A stretch of DNA of 64,000 nucleotides from Devosia yakushimensis. GTDB lineage: Bacteria > Pseudomonadota > Alphaproteobacteria > Rhizobiales > Devosiaceae. The notes beneath the pieces were generated by a model. The model made no database searches and was not told the DNA's origin. It saw only the letters and a program-made list of their open reading frames with translations. Of the stretch, positions 37,076 through 45,607 are shown piece by piece; positions within the stretch are counted from its first letter, which is position 1, and every line of letters begins with the position of its first letter. Location: contig NZ_BSNG01000001.1 in NCBI RefSeq assembly GCF_030159855.1, positions 1,612,001-1,676,000 of the forward strand. Reading direction: 5' to 3'. A program made the translations under genes and the position numbers.

Positions 37076-37711
37076 ATGTCGCGGCCCAATCCCTTCGATG
37101 TCGAGATTACGCCGGAATTGATCGTGCGCGCCTATCGCGCCGGCATTTTTCCCATGGCCGAAGATGCCGCAGACGAGGATTTGTTCTGGGTCAGCCCGGA
37201 GCAGCGCGGCATCATTCCGCTTGATGGCTTCCAGCTCAGCACCAGCCTGCGCAAGGCGATGCGCAAAAGTTCTTTTGCCATTCGCGTCGATACCGACTTC
37301 CCGGCGGTGATCGAAGGCTGTGCCACGGTTGGCAAGGACCGGCACTCCACCTGGATCAATGCAACGATCCGCTCCGTCTATGGCGAGCTGTTCCGCCGCG
37401 GCATTGCCCACACCGTCGAGGTCTGGGACGGTCCAGATCTGGTGGGTGGCCTTTATGGCCTGGCAATTGGTGGTGCATTTTTTGGGGAATCCATGTTTCA
37501 CCGCGCCACCAATGCCAGCAAAATGGCGATGGCCCATCTGGTGGAGCGCCTCAATGCCGGCGGTTTCGTGCTGCTCGACACCCAATTCGTCACCGATCAC
37601 CTTGTTTCCCTGGGCGGCATCGAAATTCCCCGCGCGGAATATGAAGAGCGGTTGGCCGAAGCCCTGGAAATGAAGGGCGATTGGCACGCCTGGGACAATG
37701 ACGAGCGATGA
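37076..37711 (+). CDS. aat: Leucyl/phenylalanyl-tRNA--protein transferase
   Basis: Adds Leu or Phe to N-terminal Lys/Arg of proteins, marking them for ClpS/ClpAP (N-degron pathway). The 211 residues contain AYRAGIFPMAED, WVSPEQRGIIPLDGF, STWINATIRSVYGELF, and GGAFFGESMFHRATNASK, all family hallmarks. ATG at 37076 follows CAAGGA. Its TGA overlaps the ATG of the next gene (ATGA), so the downstream kinase is translationally coupled. Confidence 0.95.
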   Translation: MSRPNPFDVEITPELIVRAYRAGIFPMAEDAADEDLFWVSPEQRGIIPLDGFQLSTSLRKAMRKSSFAIRVDTDFPAVIEGCATVGKDRHSTWINATIRSVYGELFRRGIAHTVEVWDGPDLVGGLYGLAIGGAFFGESMFHRATNASKMAMAHLVERLNAGGFVLLDTQFVTDHLVSLGGIEIPRAEYEERLAEALEMKGDWHAWDNDER

Positions 37712-38487
37712 CGCCGCAAGACATACCACCGGCCTGGGCCGCCCATTATGGAGGCGCCCGCTGGCAACGCCAGACGATTGGCCAGTCCAGCGCTGTGGTC
37801 TACCGGCTCTCGCCGCCGGACCAAACCCCGCTGTTCCTCAAAGGCGAGCGGCAGGCTCCGCTGGCTGAGCTACCGGGCGAAATTGCGCGCCTGGCGTGGA
37901 TGGCGCAGCACGGCGTTCCCTGTCCGCGCATAATCGATGTTACCGAGCATGCGGAATGGCAATGGCTGCTCATGAGTGCCCTGCCGGGGCATGATCTCGC
38001 ATCCGGCCCGATCGCGCCCGATCGCCTGATCCAGCTCTACGCCGAGGCACTGCGCCGGCTGCATGCTATCGATATCGCCGATTGCCCCTTCGATCTTCGT
38101 CTGGAACGGAAATTGACACTCGGCGCAGCGCGGGTCGCGGCGGGCCTGGTCGATGAGGACGATTTCGATGACAGCCGCTCGGGCTGGACTGCCGCCGCCG
38201 TCTTTGACGCGCTGCAGCAAACCACGCCTTCCGGCGAGGACCTCGTCGTCTGCCACGGCGATGCCTGCCTGCCCAATCTTCTGGCGGAAAACGGCGTCTT
38301 TACCGGCTTTATCGATTGCGGCCGGCTGGGCATAGCCGACCGCTACCAGGATTTGGCCCTGGCCCATCGCAGCCTCGTCTACAATCTCGACGCCGCTGCG
38401 GCCGATGCCTTTCTCGACGCCTATGGCGTATCCGCGCCGGACCGCGAACGAATGGCTTATTACAGGATGCTGGACGAGCTGTTTTGA
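37708..38487 (+). CDS. APH(3')-like aminoglycoside phosphotransferase
   Basis: A 259-residue kinase with strong family resemblance to aminoglycoside 3'-phosphotransferases. It has the ATP lysine in LFLKGE (Lys45), Brenner motif HGDACLPN (183-190, catalytic Asp185), and metal-binding FIDCGRLGIADRYQDLAL (Asp203). The exact HGDACLPN and IDCGRLG wording matches the APH(3') group better than generic choline/homoserine kinases. Whether it confers resistance is unknown. It overlaps aat by four bases and sits in a housekeeping operon with no mobile element nearby, so it looks native. Confidence 0.82.
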   Translation: MTPQDIPPAWAAHYGGARWQRQTIGQSSAVVYRLSPPDQTPLFLKGERQAPLAELPGEIARLAWMAQHGVPCPRIIDVTEHAEWQWLLMSALPGHDLASGPIAPDRLIQLYAEALRRLHAIDIADCPFDLRLERKLTLGAARVAAGLVDEDDFDDSRSGWTAAAVFDALQQTTPSGEDLVVCHGDACLPNLLAENGVFTGFIDCGRLGIADRYQDLALAHRSLVYNLDAAAADAFLDAYGVSAPDRERMAYYRMLDELF

Positions 38488-38493
38488 CCGGGC

Positions 38494-38623
38494 ATCGGAG
38501 TACCCCCTCCTAGCCTCCCCCTGATAGGGGGAGGGATCGCCTTGTGGTTTGAACTCGGATCCAGCCTTAAGAGTGGAGAGATCCTCCCCCTGTCAGGGGG
38601 AGGCTAGGAGGGGGTACTCCGAT
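38494..38623. repeat. Long inverted repeat between convergent genes
   Basis: Two arms of about 45 bases (38494-38538 and 38580-38623) are inverted copies differing by one substitution and one extra G, with a 41-base spacer. Each arm also contains its own smaller palindrome (CCTCCCCCTGA-type). It resembles the GC-rich palindromic element in the Suf operon and probably belongs to a genome-wide family. It could end transcription of both flanking convergent genes. Confidence 0.85.
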
Positions 38624-38628
38624 CTCCG

Positions 38629-39126
38629 TCAATTCTTGATCTTGAACGCCAGCTGCGTCCGCCATTTCTCCACATCCGGCTCCGCACTCGGGTCAGTCTC
38701 ATAGATTTCGAGCCGGCAAGCAAAATGATCGTCTTCGCCCTGCGTGGTCATGTCCAGCTCGACCTGGGTCAGCCGCACCCAGCCAATCAGCATGGTGGTT
38801 GCGCCCATGAGCCCGTCATAGTGGCCGATCCAGTCGAGCGTGACGAATTTGCCGGCGGGCAAGGTTCCGGTTTCGACCTGCCCTTCGCCAGCAATCAGTC
38901 TGGCAATGGGGATGCCGGCCTCGACATCGAGCGTCTTGCTCATGTTGATCCGGCGGTAATTGTAGAATGGGGCGCCGACCGGTTCGATGCCGTGCTGTCC
39001 CAGCCAGGCAAAAAGGGCAGGAAAGCCCTTATCGGCCGGCTCGGTCATCTGATCCATCCGCACGGTGAACGTGATGAAGGCGTAAGGCTGGGCCGGACGG
39101 TCGACAATTTCGGGTAGGGTAAGCAT
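38629..39126 (-). CDS. GyrI-like small-molecule-binding protein
   Basis: A 165-residue protein of the GyrI-like/AraC effector-binding superfamily, a fold that binds small, often cationic, molecules. The two SHS2-type halves show as VRMDQMTEPADKGFPALFAWLGQ with PFYNYRRINMSKTLDVEAGI, and GKFVTLDWIGHYDGLMGAT. There is no DNA-binding domain. ATG at 39126 has AGGAGG ten bases upstream. It lies 28 bases downstream of the SDR gene, so the two form an operon. The ligand is unknown. Confidence 0.8.
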   Translation of the reverse strand: MLTLPEIVDRPAQPYAFITFTVRMDQMTEPADKGFPALFAWLGQHGIEPVGAPFYNYRRINMSKTLDVEAGIPIARLIAGEGQVETGTLPAGKFVTLDWIGHYDGLMGATTMLIGWVRLTQVELDMTTQGEDDHFACRLEIYETDPSAEPDVEKWRTQLAFKIKN

Positions 39127-39154
39127 GCGTGTTTTCCTCCTGTTGAACCTTTAG

Positions 39155-39940
39155 TCAGTCGACCTGGGCTCCACCGGTGGCATTTGCCACGGTGGCGGTC
39201 ATTCCGGCGGCCAGATCGCTCGCCAGCAGCACGGCCGCATCGGCGACCTGGGCCAGGGCCGTCACTTTGCGCAGCGGCGTGTGCTTGCCGAATTCACGGG
39301 AAATATCCTCGAAGGTCACGCCTTGTTCGTCGGCGCGCAATTGCCAGGCGGCGCGTACGCCAGGAGCATCCGGTGAACCGGGAGAGCGGACCCAGCAGGC
39401 GCGCACGCCGAAGGGGCCGTTTTCGACGGCCAATTGCCGCAAGAAATGCTCCACGGCCGCGCAGGCAATGCCAAAGCCGCCAACATGGCTATAGGCCTCA
39501 CGGGCGGCGTTGGCCGTAATCCCAACAATCACCCCGCCGCCATTTTCGGCCATGTGGCTGGCATAAACGGTCCCGGTGTGGAACCAGGTGGTCAACGCAG
39601 TATAGACCGGGCGAAGCATGGTTTCGAGCGCCATGTCGGTCAGCACGGCGCCCTGGGTATCGCCCCAGTCGATGGCATTGAACATGACATGCACCCTGCC
39701 CGTTGCCCGGACGATGGCGGCCAGGTGCTGCTCGACGGCGGCGCGGTCTGTGGCGTCCACGGACGCAACCGCTACCTCGCCGCCCAGTGCACGGATTTCA
39801 TCCGCTACCGCCTGCAGCCCTTCCAATGTCCTTGCGGCCAGGAAGACCCGCGCACCCTCGCGCGCAAAGGCTTTCGCCACGGCTCCGCCAACCGCTCCGC
39901 TTCCGCCATAAATGACTGCCGTTTTTGTCCCAAGCAACAT
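39155..39940 (-). CDS. SDR-family protein with altered catalytic residues
   Basis: A 261-residue Rossmann-fold short-chain dehydrogenase relative. The nucleotide-binding loop YGGSGAVGGAVAKAF (11-25) is intact. The YxxxK catalytic motif expected in the GGFGIACAAVEH segment reads F156-G-I-A-C160, so both the Tyr and the Lys are replaced. It may bind a nucleotide without normal dehydrogenase chemistry. ATG at 39940 follows AGGAGG by six bases, which excludes the open-frame extension to 39973. It is cotranscribed with the GyrI-like gene. Confidence 0.82.
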   Translation of the reverse strand: MLLGTKTAVIYGGSGAVGGAVAKAFAREGARVFLAARTLEGLQAVADEIRALGGEVAVASVDATDRAAVEQHLAAIVRATGRVHVMFNAIDWGDTQGAVLTDMALETMLRPVYTALTTWFHTGTVYASHMAENGGGVIVGITANAAREAYSHVGGFGIACAAVEHFLRQLAVENGPFGVRACWVRSPGSPDAPGVRAAWQLRADEQGVTFEDISREFGKHTPLRKVTALAQVADAAVLLASDLAAGMTATVANATGGAQVD

Positions 39941-40049
39941 TGCGCCCTCCTCGCGATCGGGTGGCAAAGCCACCCGGCATGGTCACGACGAACAGGGCTG
40001 GGCGCCTTCGACATGGGCGCCGAAAAAATTCAAAGCAAACAGGGATAGA

Positions 40050-40463
40050 TCAGGGCGCGTTCCGCGCCTCGGGCGGCGGAACCTCGGAACTCGTCTTACA
40101 ATCGATCAGCCAGACGTCATAGACGGCGTGATCGACGGCGTTGAGCGCCGGGCTGTCGGCGAACATCCAGCCAGTGAAGATTCGCTTGGAAGTGCCTGTC
40201 AGGCTTCGCTGATCGACCTCCAGAAACGCCGAGATCCGCTGCGTTTCGGTTGCCGCCCGATTGTAGCAGGCGCGAGGCGTGATCTCGAGTGCGCCGAAAA
40301 GCACCGTCTCATCGATATAAACATCGAACTGGGTGATGCGGCCGGTGATTTTATCGAGGCCGGCAAAGGTAGCGACCGGATTGGCAATCGGCTGTGCGAT
40401 ACCGGGGGATGTGAAAGCCAAAAGCGCCAATGCCGCAAGGGGCACTAGCGCTTTGGCTGACAT
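40050..40463 (-). CDS. DUF2155 family exported protein
   Basis: A 137-residue exported protein of unknown function that is conserved in alphaproteobacteria. It has a signal peptide (MSAKALVPLAALALLAF, cleavage near IAQP) and the family core ATFAGLDKITGRITQFDVYI, TPRACYNRAATETQ and IFTGWMFADSPALNAVDHAVYDVWLIDCK, with two Cys that could pair. ATG at 40463 puts the signal at the N-terminus; TTG at 40490 is an alternative. It follows the NDUFA12-type gene by 40 bases, the usual order in this class. Confidence 0.88.
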   Translation of the reverse strand: MSAKALVPLAALALLAFTSPGIAQPIANPVATFAGLDKITGRITQFDVYIDETVLFGALEITPRACYNRAATETQRISAFLEVDQRSLTGTSKRIFTGWMFADSPALNAVDHAVYDVWLIDCKTSSEVPPPEARNAP

Positions 40464-40503
40464 CGGAATGGAAAACGTGGTCAGGCGCAAATCGCCGGCC
40501 TTC

Positions 40504-40887
40504 TCACTCGGGAGACCACGCGTCGTAGTCGCCGGTTACCCGCGGACGTTCGCCCTTGTTGAGCATGCTGCCATCCGGCCGGTAGGCCGCAGCCGTGCCG
40601 GTCAAATTCGGCTCATGCGGCTTTTGCCAGGCGCGCGCCACATAGTTTGCCTCGGTCGGCACCACATCGGTCCGGAAATGCATCCAGCCATGCCAGCCGG
40701 GCGGAATCGCCGAGGCATCGGCCGGGCCGTTATAGGTCACGTAGCGCCGGTTGGCCTTCTTGTCCTGGTAGTACTTGTTGCCGAATTCGTCGGTGCCCAC
40801 CAAATCGCCGTGGCGCCAGATCCACAGGCGCGTCCCCCAGGTCTGGCCATGCCACCACCGGAAGATTTCGAGCAGGAAGTCCTTCAT
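40504..40887 (-). CDS. NADH:ubiquinone oxidoreductase accessory subunit, NDUFA12/17.2 kDa family
   Basis: Accessory subunit of respiratory complex I shared by alphaproteobacteria and mitochondria. The 127 residues contain FFRWW-like EIFRWWHGQTWGTRLWIWR, GDLVGTDEFGNKYYQDKK, RRYVTYNGPADASAIPPGWH and GWMHFRTD, the family signature. ATG at 40887 (MKDFLLEIF) is the family start; the frame runs further to 40947. It heads the short operon with DUF2155. Confidence 0.92.
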   Translation of the reverse strand: MKDFLLEIFRWWHGQTWGTRLWIWRHGDLVGTDEFGNKYYQDKKANRRYVTYNGPADASAIPPGWHGWMHFRTDVVPTEANYVARAWQKPHEPNLTGTAAAYRPDGSMLNKGERPRVTGDYDAWSPE

Positions 40888-41340
40888 GCCGCTAACCAAG
40901 TTCGTGCCGCGAACGGCGTTGCAATGTGGTTGGGGTGTACCACGCACCTGCCCTTGCGCCTAGCCCTGGCGTCCGATCAACAGCTAGTGGATGTCCACAC
41001 CGCCAACAGGCCGCGGAATAATGAACTTGACTTAAATTGTGACGTGATTCGGCGCATCTGCCGGCATGGTTAATTGTGCCAATTAAGGCGTCGGAGCGGC
41101 GCCTGAAGTGCCAGATTCTATGCCCCTTTAGAGCGCTGTTTTGGACTTTCGGCAGAAGGTTTCCGGGAGGGTAAAATTAGTCACTTCCGGCCCCGTGCAG
41201 GGTCCATTTTGCCTTGCAGATTTTCCCCGCAATCCACATATTACACCCACTAGAGTTAGTTCTGGCCCAGCGCCCCACTACTACAATTAGTTTTTCTGCC
41301 GTTGACGCTGGGTTTGAATCGGCAGAGTGTTTTCGACGGG

Positions 41341-41458
41341 CCGCAGCATACAAGTTGCGGGCAAGACCCGGAGGCGAGCGGCGGCACCAAGACCGTCGCC
41401 TAGTCCGGGCACGGGGCAAGTTTCGGCAGTCCGGGCTACCGGGCGCCGGGTTGGTAGC
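41341..41458 (+). ncRNA. Candidate structured leader upstream of nrdJ
   Basis: The 651-base gap before nrdJ has no gene but its last part folds into successive hairpins. CCGCA/TGCGG is at 41341-41345/41356-41360. The main hairpin at 41367-41409 joins CCCGGA and AGGCGA-bulge-CGG to CCG-TCGCCT and TCCGGG. GCTACC/GGTAGC is at 41435-41440/41453-41458. The leader does not match the cobalamin riboswitch core that precedes nrdA. AT-rich palindromes (TTAATT/AATTAA, 41070-41086) lie further upstream. Function is inferred only. Confidence 0.4.
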
Positions 41459-41538
41459 GTCAAAACAGATTTGGATGAGAAGCCGGGGTTCGGCTCGCGG
41501 GCATTTGTGTGCCTGCTACATTGGGGATTACGACGACA

Positions 41539-44500
41539 ATGCGCATTGAACGCCGCTTTACGACAGAAGGCCAGGACCGTTACGGGTCCCTCGAATTCCG
41601 CTCGGCTACGAGCGAGATTCGCAATCCCGATGGTTCGGTCGTGTTCAAGCTCGAGGACATTGCCGTTCCCGCCACCTGGAGCCAGGTCGCGGCCGATATC
41701 ATTGCGCAGAAATATTTCCGCAAGGCCGGCGTCGCCAAGGCGCTCAAGAAGGTCGAGGAGAATTCCGTTCCCTCCTGGCTGTGGCGCTCCGTCCCCGACG
41801 AAGCTGCGCTCGCCAAGCTGCCGGAAGCCGAACGCTACGGCTCGGAAATGGATTCCCGCCAGGTCTTCGACCGGCTCGCCGGCACCTGGACCTATTGGGG
41901 CTGGAAGGGCGGCTATTTCGACTCCGAGGAAGACGCCAAGGCGTTCTTCGACGAGCTTTGCTACATGCTGGCTAGCCAGCGCGTCGCGCCGAACAGCCCA
42001 CAATGGTTCAATACGGGCCTGCACTGGGCCTATGGCATTGATGGCCCCGGCCAGGGCCATTTCTACGTCGACCCCTTCACCCACAAGCTGGTCTCGTCCA
42101 AATCGAGCTACGAGCATCCCCAGCCCCATGCCTGCTTCATCCAGTCGGTCAATGACGATCTGGTCAATGAAAACGGCATTATGGACCTCTGGGTCCGCGA
42201 GGCACGCCTGTTCAAATATGGTTCGGGCACCGGCACCAATTTCTCGGCCCTGCGCGGCTCGGGCGAAAAGCTCTCGGGCGGCGGCAAGTCCTCCGGCCTG
42301 ATGAGCTTCCTCAAGATCGGCGATCGCGCTGCCGGCGCCATCAAGTCGGGCGGCACCACGCGTCGCGCCGCCAAGATGGTCGTCATCGATATCGATCACC
42401 CCGATATCGAGGAATATATCAACTGGAAGGTCAAGGAAGAGCAGAAGGTCGCTGCCCTTGTGACCGGCTCCAAGGTCGTCTCCAAGCATCTCAAGGCGAT
42501 CATGAAAGCCGCCGTGAATTGCGAAGGCACGGGCGATGATTGCTTCGACGTGGCCAAGAACCCGGCCCTCAAGCGCGAAGTGCGCGCTGCCAAAAAGGCG
42601 CTGGTGCCGGAGAACTACATCTACCGCGTCATCCAGTTCGCCAAGCAAGGCTATACCGATCTCGAATTCCCCATCTATGACACCGATTGGGATAGCGAAG
42701 CCTATCTCACCGTGTCCGGCCAGAATTCGAACAATTCCGTCCGCGTCGCCGACGATTTCCTCAGGGCTGTCGAGAATGATGGCGATTGGAACCTGACCGC
42801 CCGCCAGTCCGGCAAGGTCACCAAGACGCTCAAGGCACGCGATCTGTGGGAACAGGTCGGCTATGCCGCCTGGGCCTCGGCGGATCCGGGCATCCAGTAT
42901 CACACCACAATCAACGAGTGGCATACTTCCCCCGCAGCCGGTCCGATCAATGCGTCGAACCCCTGCTCGGAATATATGTTCCTCGACGATACGGCCTGTA
43001 ACTTGGCCTCGGTGAACCTGCTGCCCTATCGCAACCAGGACGGCACTTTCAACACCGCCGCCTATGAGCACACTGTCCGCCTCTGGACCATCGTGCTCGA
43101 AGTCTCGGTGATGATGGCCCAGTTCCCGAGCCGTGCCATTGCCGAACGTTCCTATGAATACCGCACGCTGGGTATCGGCTACGCCAATATCGGTGGCCTG
43201 CTGATGACCTCGGGCATTCCCTATGACTCCGAGGAAGGCCGCGCCATTGCCGGTGCCGTTACCGCCATCATGACCGGCGTTTCCTATGCCACCTCGGCCG
43301 AAATGGCCAAGGAACTCGGCCCCTTCAAGGATTACAAGCGCAACGCCAAGCATATGCTGCGCGTCATCCGCAACCATCGCAACGCCGCCCATGGCAATGC
43401 GACCGGTTATGAAGAGCTCTCGATCAACCCGGTTCCGCTCGACCATGGCTCGCTGATCGACGCGAACCTTTCCAAACGCGCCAAGATCGCCTGGGACAAT
43501 GCTCTCGCCCTCGGTGAGCAGCATGGCTACCGCAATGCCCAGGTCTCGGTGATCGCCCCGACCGGCACCATCGGCCTGGTCATGGATTGCGACACGACCG
43601 GCATCGAGCCCGATTTCGCCCTGGTGAAGTTCAAGAAGCTCGCCGGTGGCGGTTACTTCAAGATCATCAATCGCGCCGTGCCCCCGGCCCTGCGTACCCT
43701 GGGCTATTCGGAAGCCCAGATTGCCGAGATGGAGGCCTATGCGGTCGGCCATGGCAATCTGAACCAGGCTCCATCAGTCAACCCGTCCACCCTGCGCGCC
43801 AAGGGCTTTACCGACGACAAGATCGAGGCCCTCAACAAGGGCATGGCTTCGGCCTTCGACATCAAGTTCGTCTTCAACCAGTGGACGCTGGGTGCCGATT
43901 TCCTGAAGTCGCTGGGCGTTACCGATGCGCAGATGGCCGATTTCTCCTTCGAGCTGCTGCCCTTCCTGGGCTTCTCCAAGAAGGACATCGAAGCCGCCAA
44001 TATCCATGTTTGCGGCGCCATGACCCTGGAGGGCGCGCCCCATCTCAAGGCCGAGCATCTCCCGGTGTTCGATTGCGCCACCCCCTGCGGCAAGATCGGC
44101 AAGCGGTACCTCTCGGTCGACTCGCATATCCTGATGATGGCTGCTGCGCAGCCCTTCATCTCGGGCGCGATCTCCAAGACCATCAACATGCCCAACGACG
44201 CCACGGTCGAAGACGCCAAGGAAGCCTATATGCTGTCCTGGCGCCTGGCGCTCAAGGCGAACGCGCTCTATCGCGATGGCTCCAAGCTCAGCCAGCCGCT
44301 CAATTCGTCCGTGCTCGCCGCGGCCGATGACGAGGAAGACGAGGACGCCGTCGAAGAATTGGTCTCGATGAATGCCGCCGCCCGCGCGCCGGCCATTGCC
44401 GAGAAGATCGTCGAACGCATCATTGAGCGGGAAGTGGAAGTCCGCAACCGCGAGAAGATGCCGGACCGCCGCAAGGGCTATACCCAGAAAGCCGTGGTCG

Positions 44501-45252
44501 GTGGCCACAAGGTCTATCTGCGGACCGGCGAATATGACGATGGCCGTCTCGGCGAAATCTTCATCGACATGCACAAGGAAGGCGCCGCCTTCCGCGCGAT
44601 GATGAACAATTTCGCCATCGCCATCTCGCTTGGCCTGCAATATGGCGTGCCGCTGGACGAGTTCGTGGAGGCCTTCACCTTCACCCGCTTCGAGCCCGCC
44701 GGCATGGTGATGGGCAATGACCGGATCAAGAACGCCACGTCGATCCTCGACTATGTGTTCCGCGAACTGGCCGTCAGCTATCTCGACCGGAACGACCTCG
44801 CCCATGTCAATCCGGATAGTCCGACTTCGCTCAGCAAGGGCGTTGCCGAGGAGCAAGGTGTGCGGCCGCAGGCCAGCGCATCGGCCCCGGTGCCCGCTGA
44901 GCGCTTTGTCTCCCGCGGCATGACCCGCGGCAAGGTGGCCAATAAGAGCCTGATGATCGTTTCCGGCGATCAGCAGTTCAACCCGGTCCAGGCCATGCAG
45001 ACCTCGACCGTGACCGCCCTGCGCTCGGCCACCGCCCTCAAGATCGACCCGACCCCGACGGCCCTCAACGCCGCCGAGATCGCCCCCATCCCCTCCCCGC
45101 CGCCCTCGACGGACAAAAACCAGCTCCGCGCCGAAGCCCAGATGAAGGGCTATACCGGCGACCAGTGCAGCAATTGCAATTCCATGCGGATGAAAGTCAG
45201 CGGTCACTGCATGGTCTGCGAGGATTGCGGGACGACGACTGGGTGCTCGTGA
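41539..45252 (+). CDS. nrdJ: Adenosylcobalamin-dependent (class II) ribonucleotide reductase
   Basis: Converts ribonucleotides to deoxyribonucleotides using a coenzyme B12 radical, with or without oxygen. The 1237 residues contain HACFIQSVND and SGTGTNFSALRG (substrate site), the thiyl-radical Cys in NASNPCSEYMFLDD, SVIAPTGTIGLVMDCDTTGI, and a C-terminal Cys-rich tail (CSNCNSMRM, CMVCEDCGTTTGCS) that is probably the redox/Zn shuttle. The ATG at 41539 (MRIERRFTTEGQD) is the family start. It is alone in its transcript, behind a long structured leader and before a strong terminator. Confidence 0.96.
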   Translation: MRIERRFTTEGQDRYGSLEFRSATSEIRNPDGSVVFKLEDIAVPATWSQVAADIIAQKYFRKAGVAKALKKVEENSVPSWLWRSVPDEAALAKLPEAERYGSEMDSRQVFDRLAGTWTYWGWKGGYFDSEEDAKAFFDELCYMLASQRVAPNSPQWFNTGLHWAYGIDGPGQGHFYVDPFTHKLVSSKSSYEHPQPHACFIQSVNDDLVNENGIMDLWVREARLFKYGSGTGTNFSALRGSGEKLSGGGKSSGLMSFLKIGDRAAGAIKSGGTTRRAAKMVVIDIDHPDIEEYINWKVKEEQKVAALVTGSKVVSKHLKAIMKAAVNCEGTGDDCFDVAKNPALKREVRAAKKALVPENYIYRVIQFAKQGYTDLEFPIYDTDWDSEAYLTVSGQNSNNSVRVADDFLRAVENDGDWNLTARQSGKVTKTLKARDLWEQVGYAAWASADPGIQYHTTINEWHTSPAAGPINASNPCSEYMFLDDTACNLASVNLLPYRNQDGTFNTAAYEHTVRLWTIVLEVSVMMAQFPSRAIAERSYEYRTLGIGYANIGGLLMTSGIPYDSEEGRAIAGAVTAIMTGVSYATSAEMAKELGPFKDYKRNAKHMLRVIRNHRNAAHGNATGYEELSINPVPLDHGSLIDANLSKRAKIAWDNALALGEQHGYRNAQVSVIAPTGTIGLVMDCDTTGIEPDFALVKFKKLAGGGYFKIINRAVPPALRTLGYSEAQIAEMEAYAVGHGNLNQAPSVNPSTLRAKGFTDDKIEALNKGMASAFDIKFVFNQWTLGADFLKSLGVTDAQMADFSFELLPFLGFSKKDIEAANIHVCGAMTLEGAPHLKAEHLPVFDCATPCGKIGKRYLSVDSHILMMAAAQPFISGAISKTINMPNDATVEDAKEAYMLSWRLALKANALYRDGSKLSQPLNSSVLAAADDEEDEDAVEELVSMNAAARAPAIAEKIVERIIEREVEVRNREKMPDRRKGYTQKAVVGGHKVYLRTGEYDDGRLGEIFIDMHKEGAAFRAMMNNFAIAISLGLQYGVPLDEFVEAFTFTRFEPAGMVMGNDRIKNATSILDYVFRELAVSYLDRNDLAHVNPDSPTSLSKGVAEEQGVRPQASASAPVPAERFVSRGMTRGKVANKSLMIVSGDQQFNPVQAMQTSTVTALRSATALKIDPTPTALNAAEIAPIPSPPPSTDKNQLRAEAQMKGYTGDQCSNCNSMRMKVSGHCMVCEDCGTTTGCS

Positions 45253-45297
45253 TCGAATAGACTATCCGTAGCTGCGCATAGAATTGGTATGCAAAAC

Positions 45298-45328
45298 AAG
45301 ACAGCCCGGGAAACCGGGCTGTCTTTGC
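45298..45328 (+). terminator. Intrinsic terminator after nrdJ
   Basis: AAGACAGCCCGG (45298-45309) pairs perfectly with 45314-45325 around a GAAA tetraloop, followed by T. It lies 46 bases after the nrdJ stop. The remaining 280 bases to the OLD gene are more AT-rich and hold nothing I recognise. Confidence 0.9.
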
Positions 45329-45607
45329 CGTTGCTGGTCCGGATAGGCGTGCTGATCAATCGCCAAAAGCTGCCGTTCCAAAGCTAGCTTCTATGGCAGA
45401 GATGGGTGGAAAGCGGATTGGCAGGTTTCGGGCGGTCTGCTGTAAAAGCGGACGTCGTCGATCCGGCATAGACCGGGCCGCAAGTTTACCGTCCGGTTTT
45501 TGAGCGACCAGACTACGAAATCTGCGATTCTACTATCGATACTATTGCGGTCGTAACACATCGCTGCGACGAGTGCTAAAAGCAGACTTCGATCCCAAGA
45601 GGTTCCC

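Noticed and set aside
41341..41458. RNase P RNA, tmRNA or tRNA in the structured leader
   Set aside because: None of their conserved sequence blocks are present and there is no CCA-type end or T-loop GTTCRANNC.
41041..41538. Cobalamin riboswitch ahead of nrdJ
   Set aside because: I searched both strands for the AGGGAAGCCGGTG, CCGCAACTGT-type core and B12 box and found none. The leader is structured but of a different kind.
41287..43752. Long open frame (821 codons) on the minus strand over nrdJ
   Set aside because: Complementary to nrdJ, whose catalytic motifs are all intact. The antisense translation is low-complexity Gly/Asp/Ile sequence without recognisable domains.
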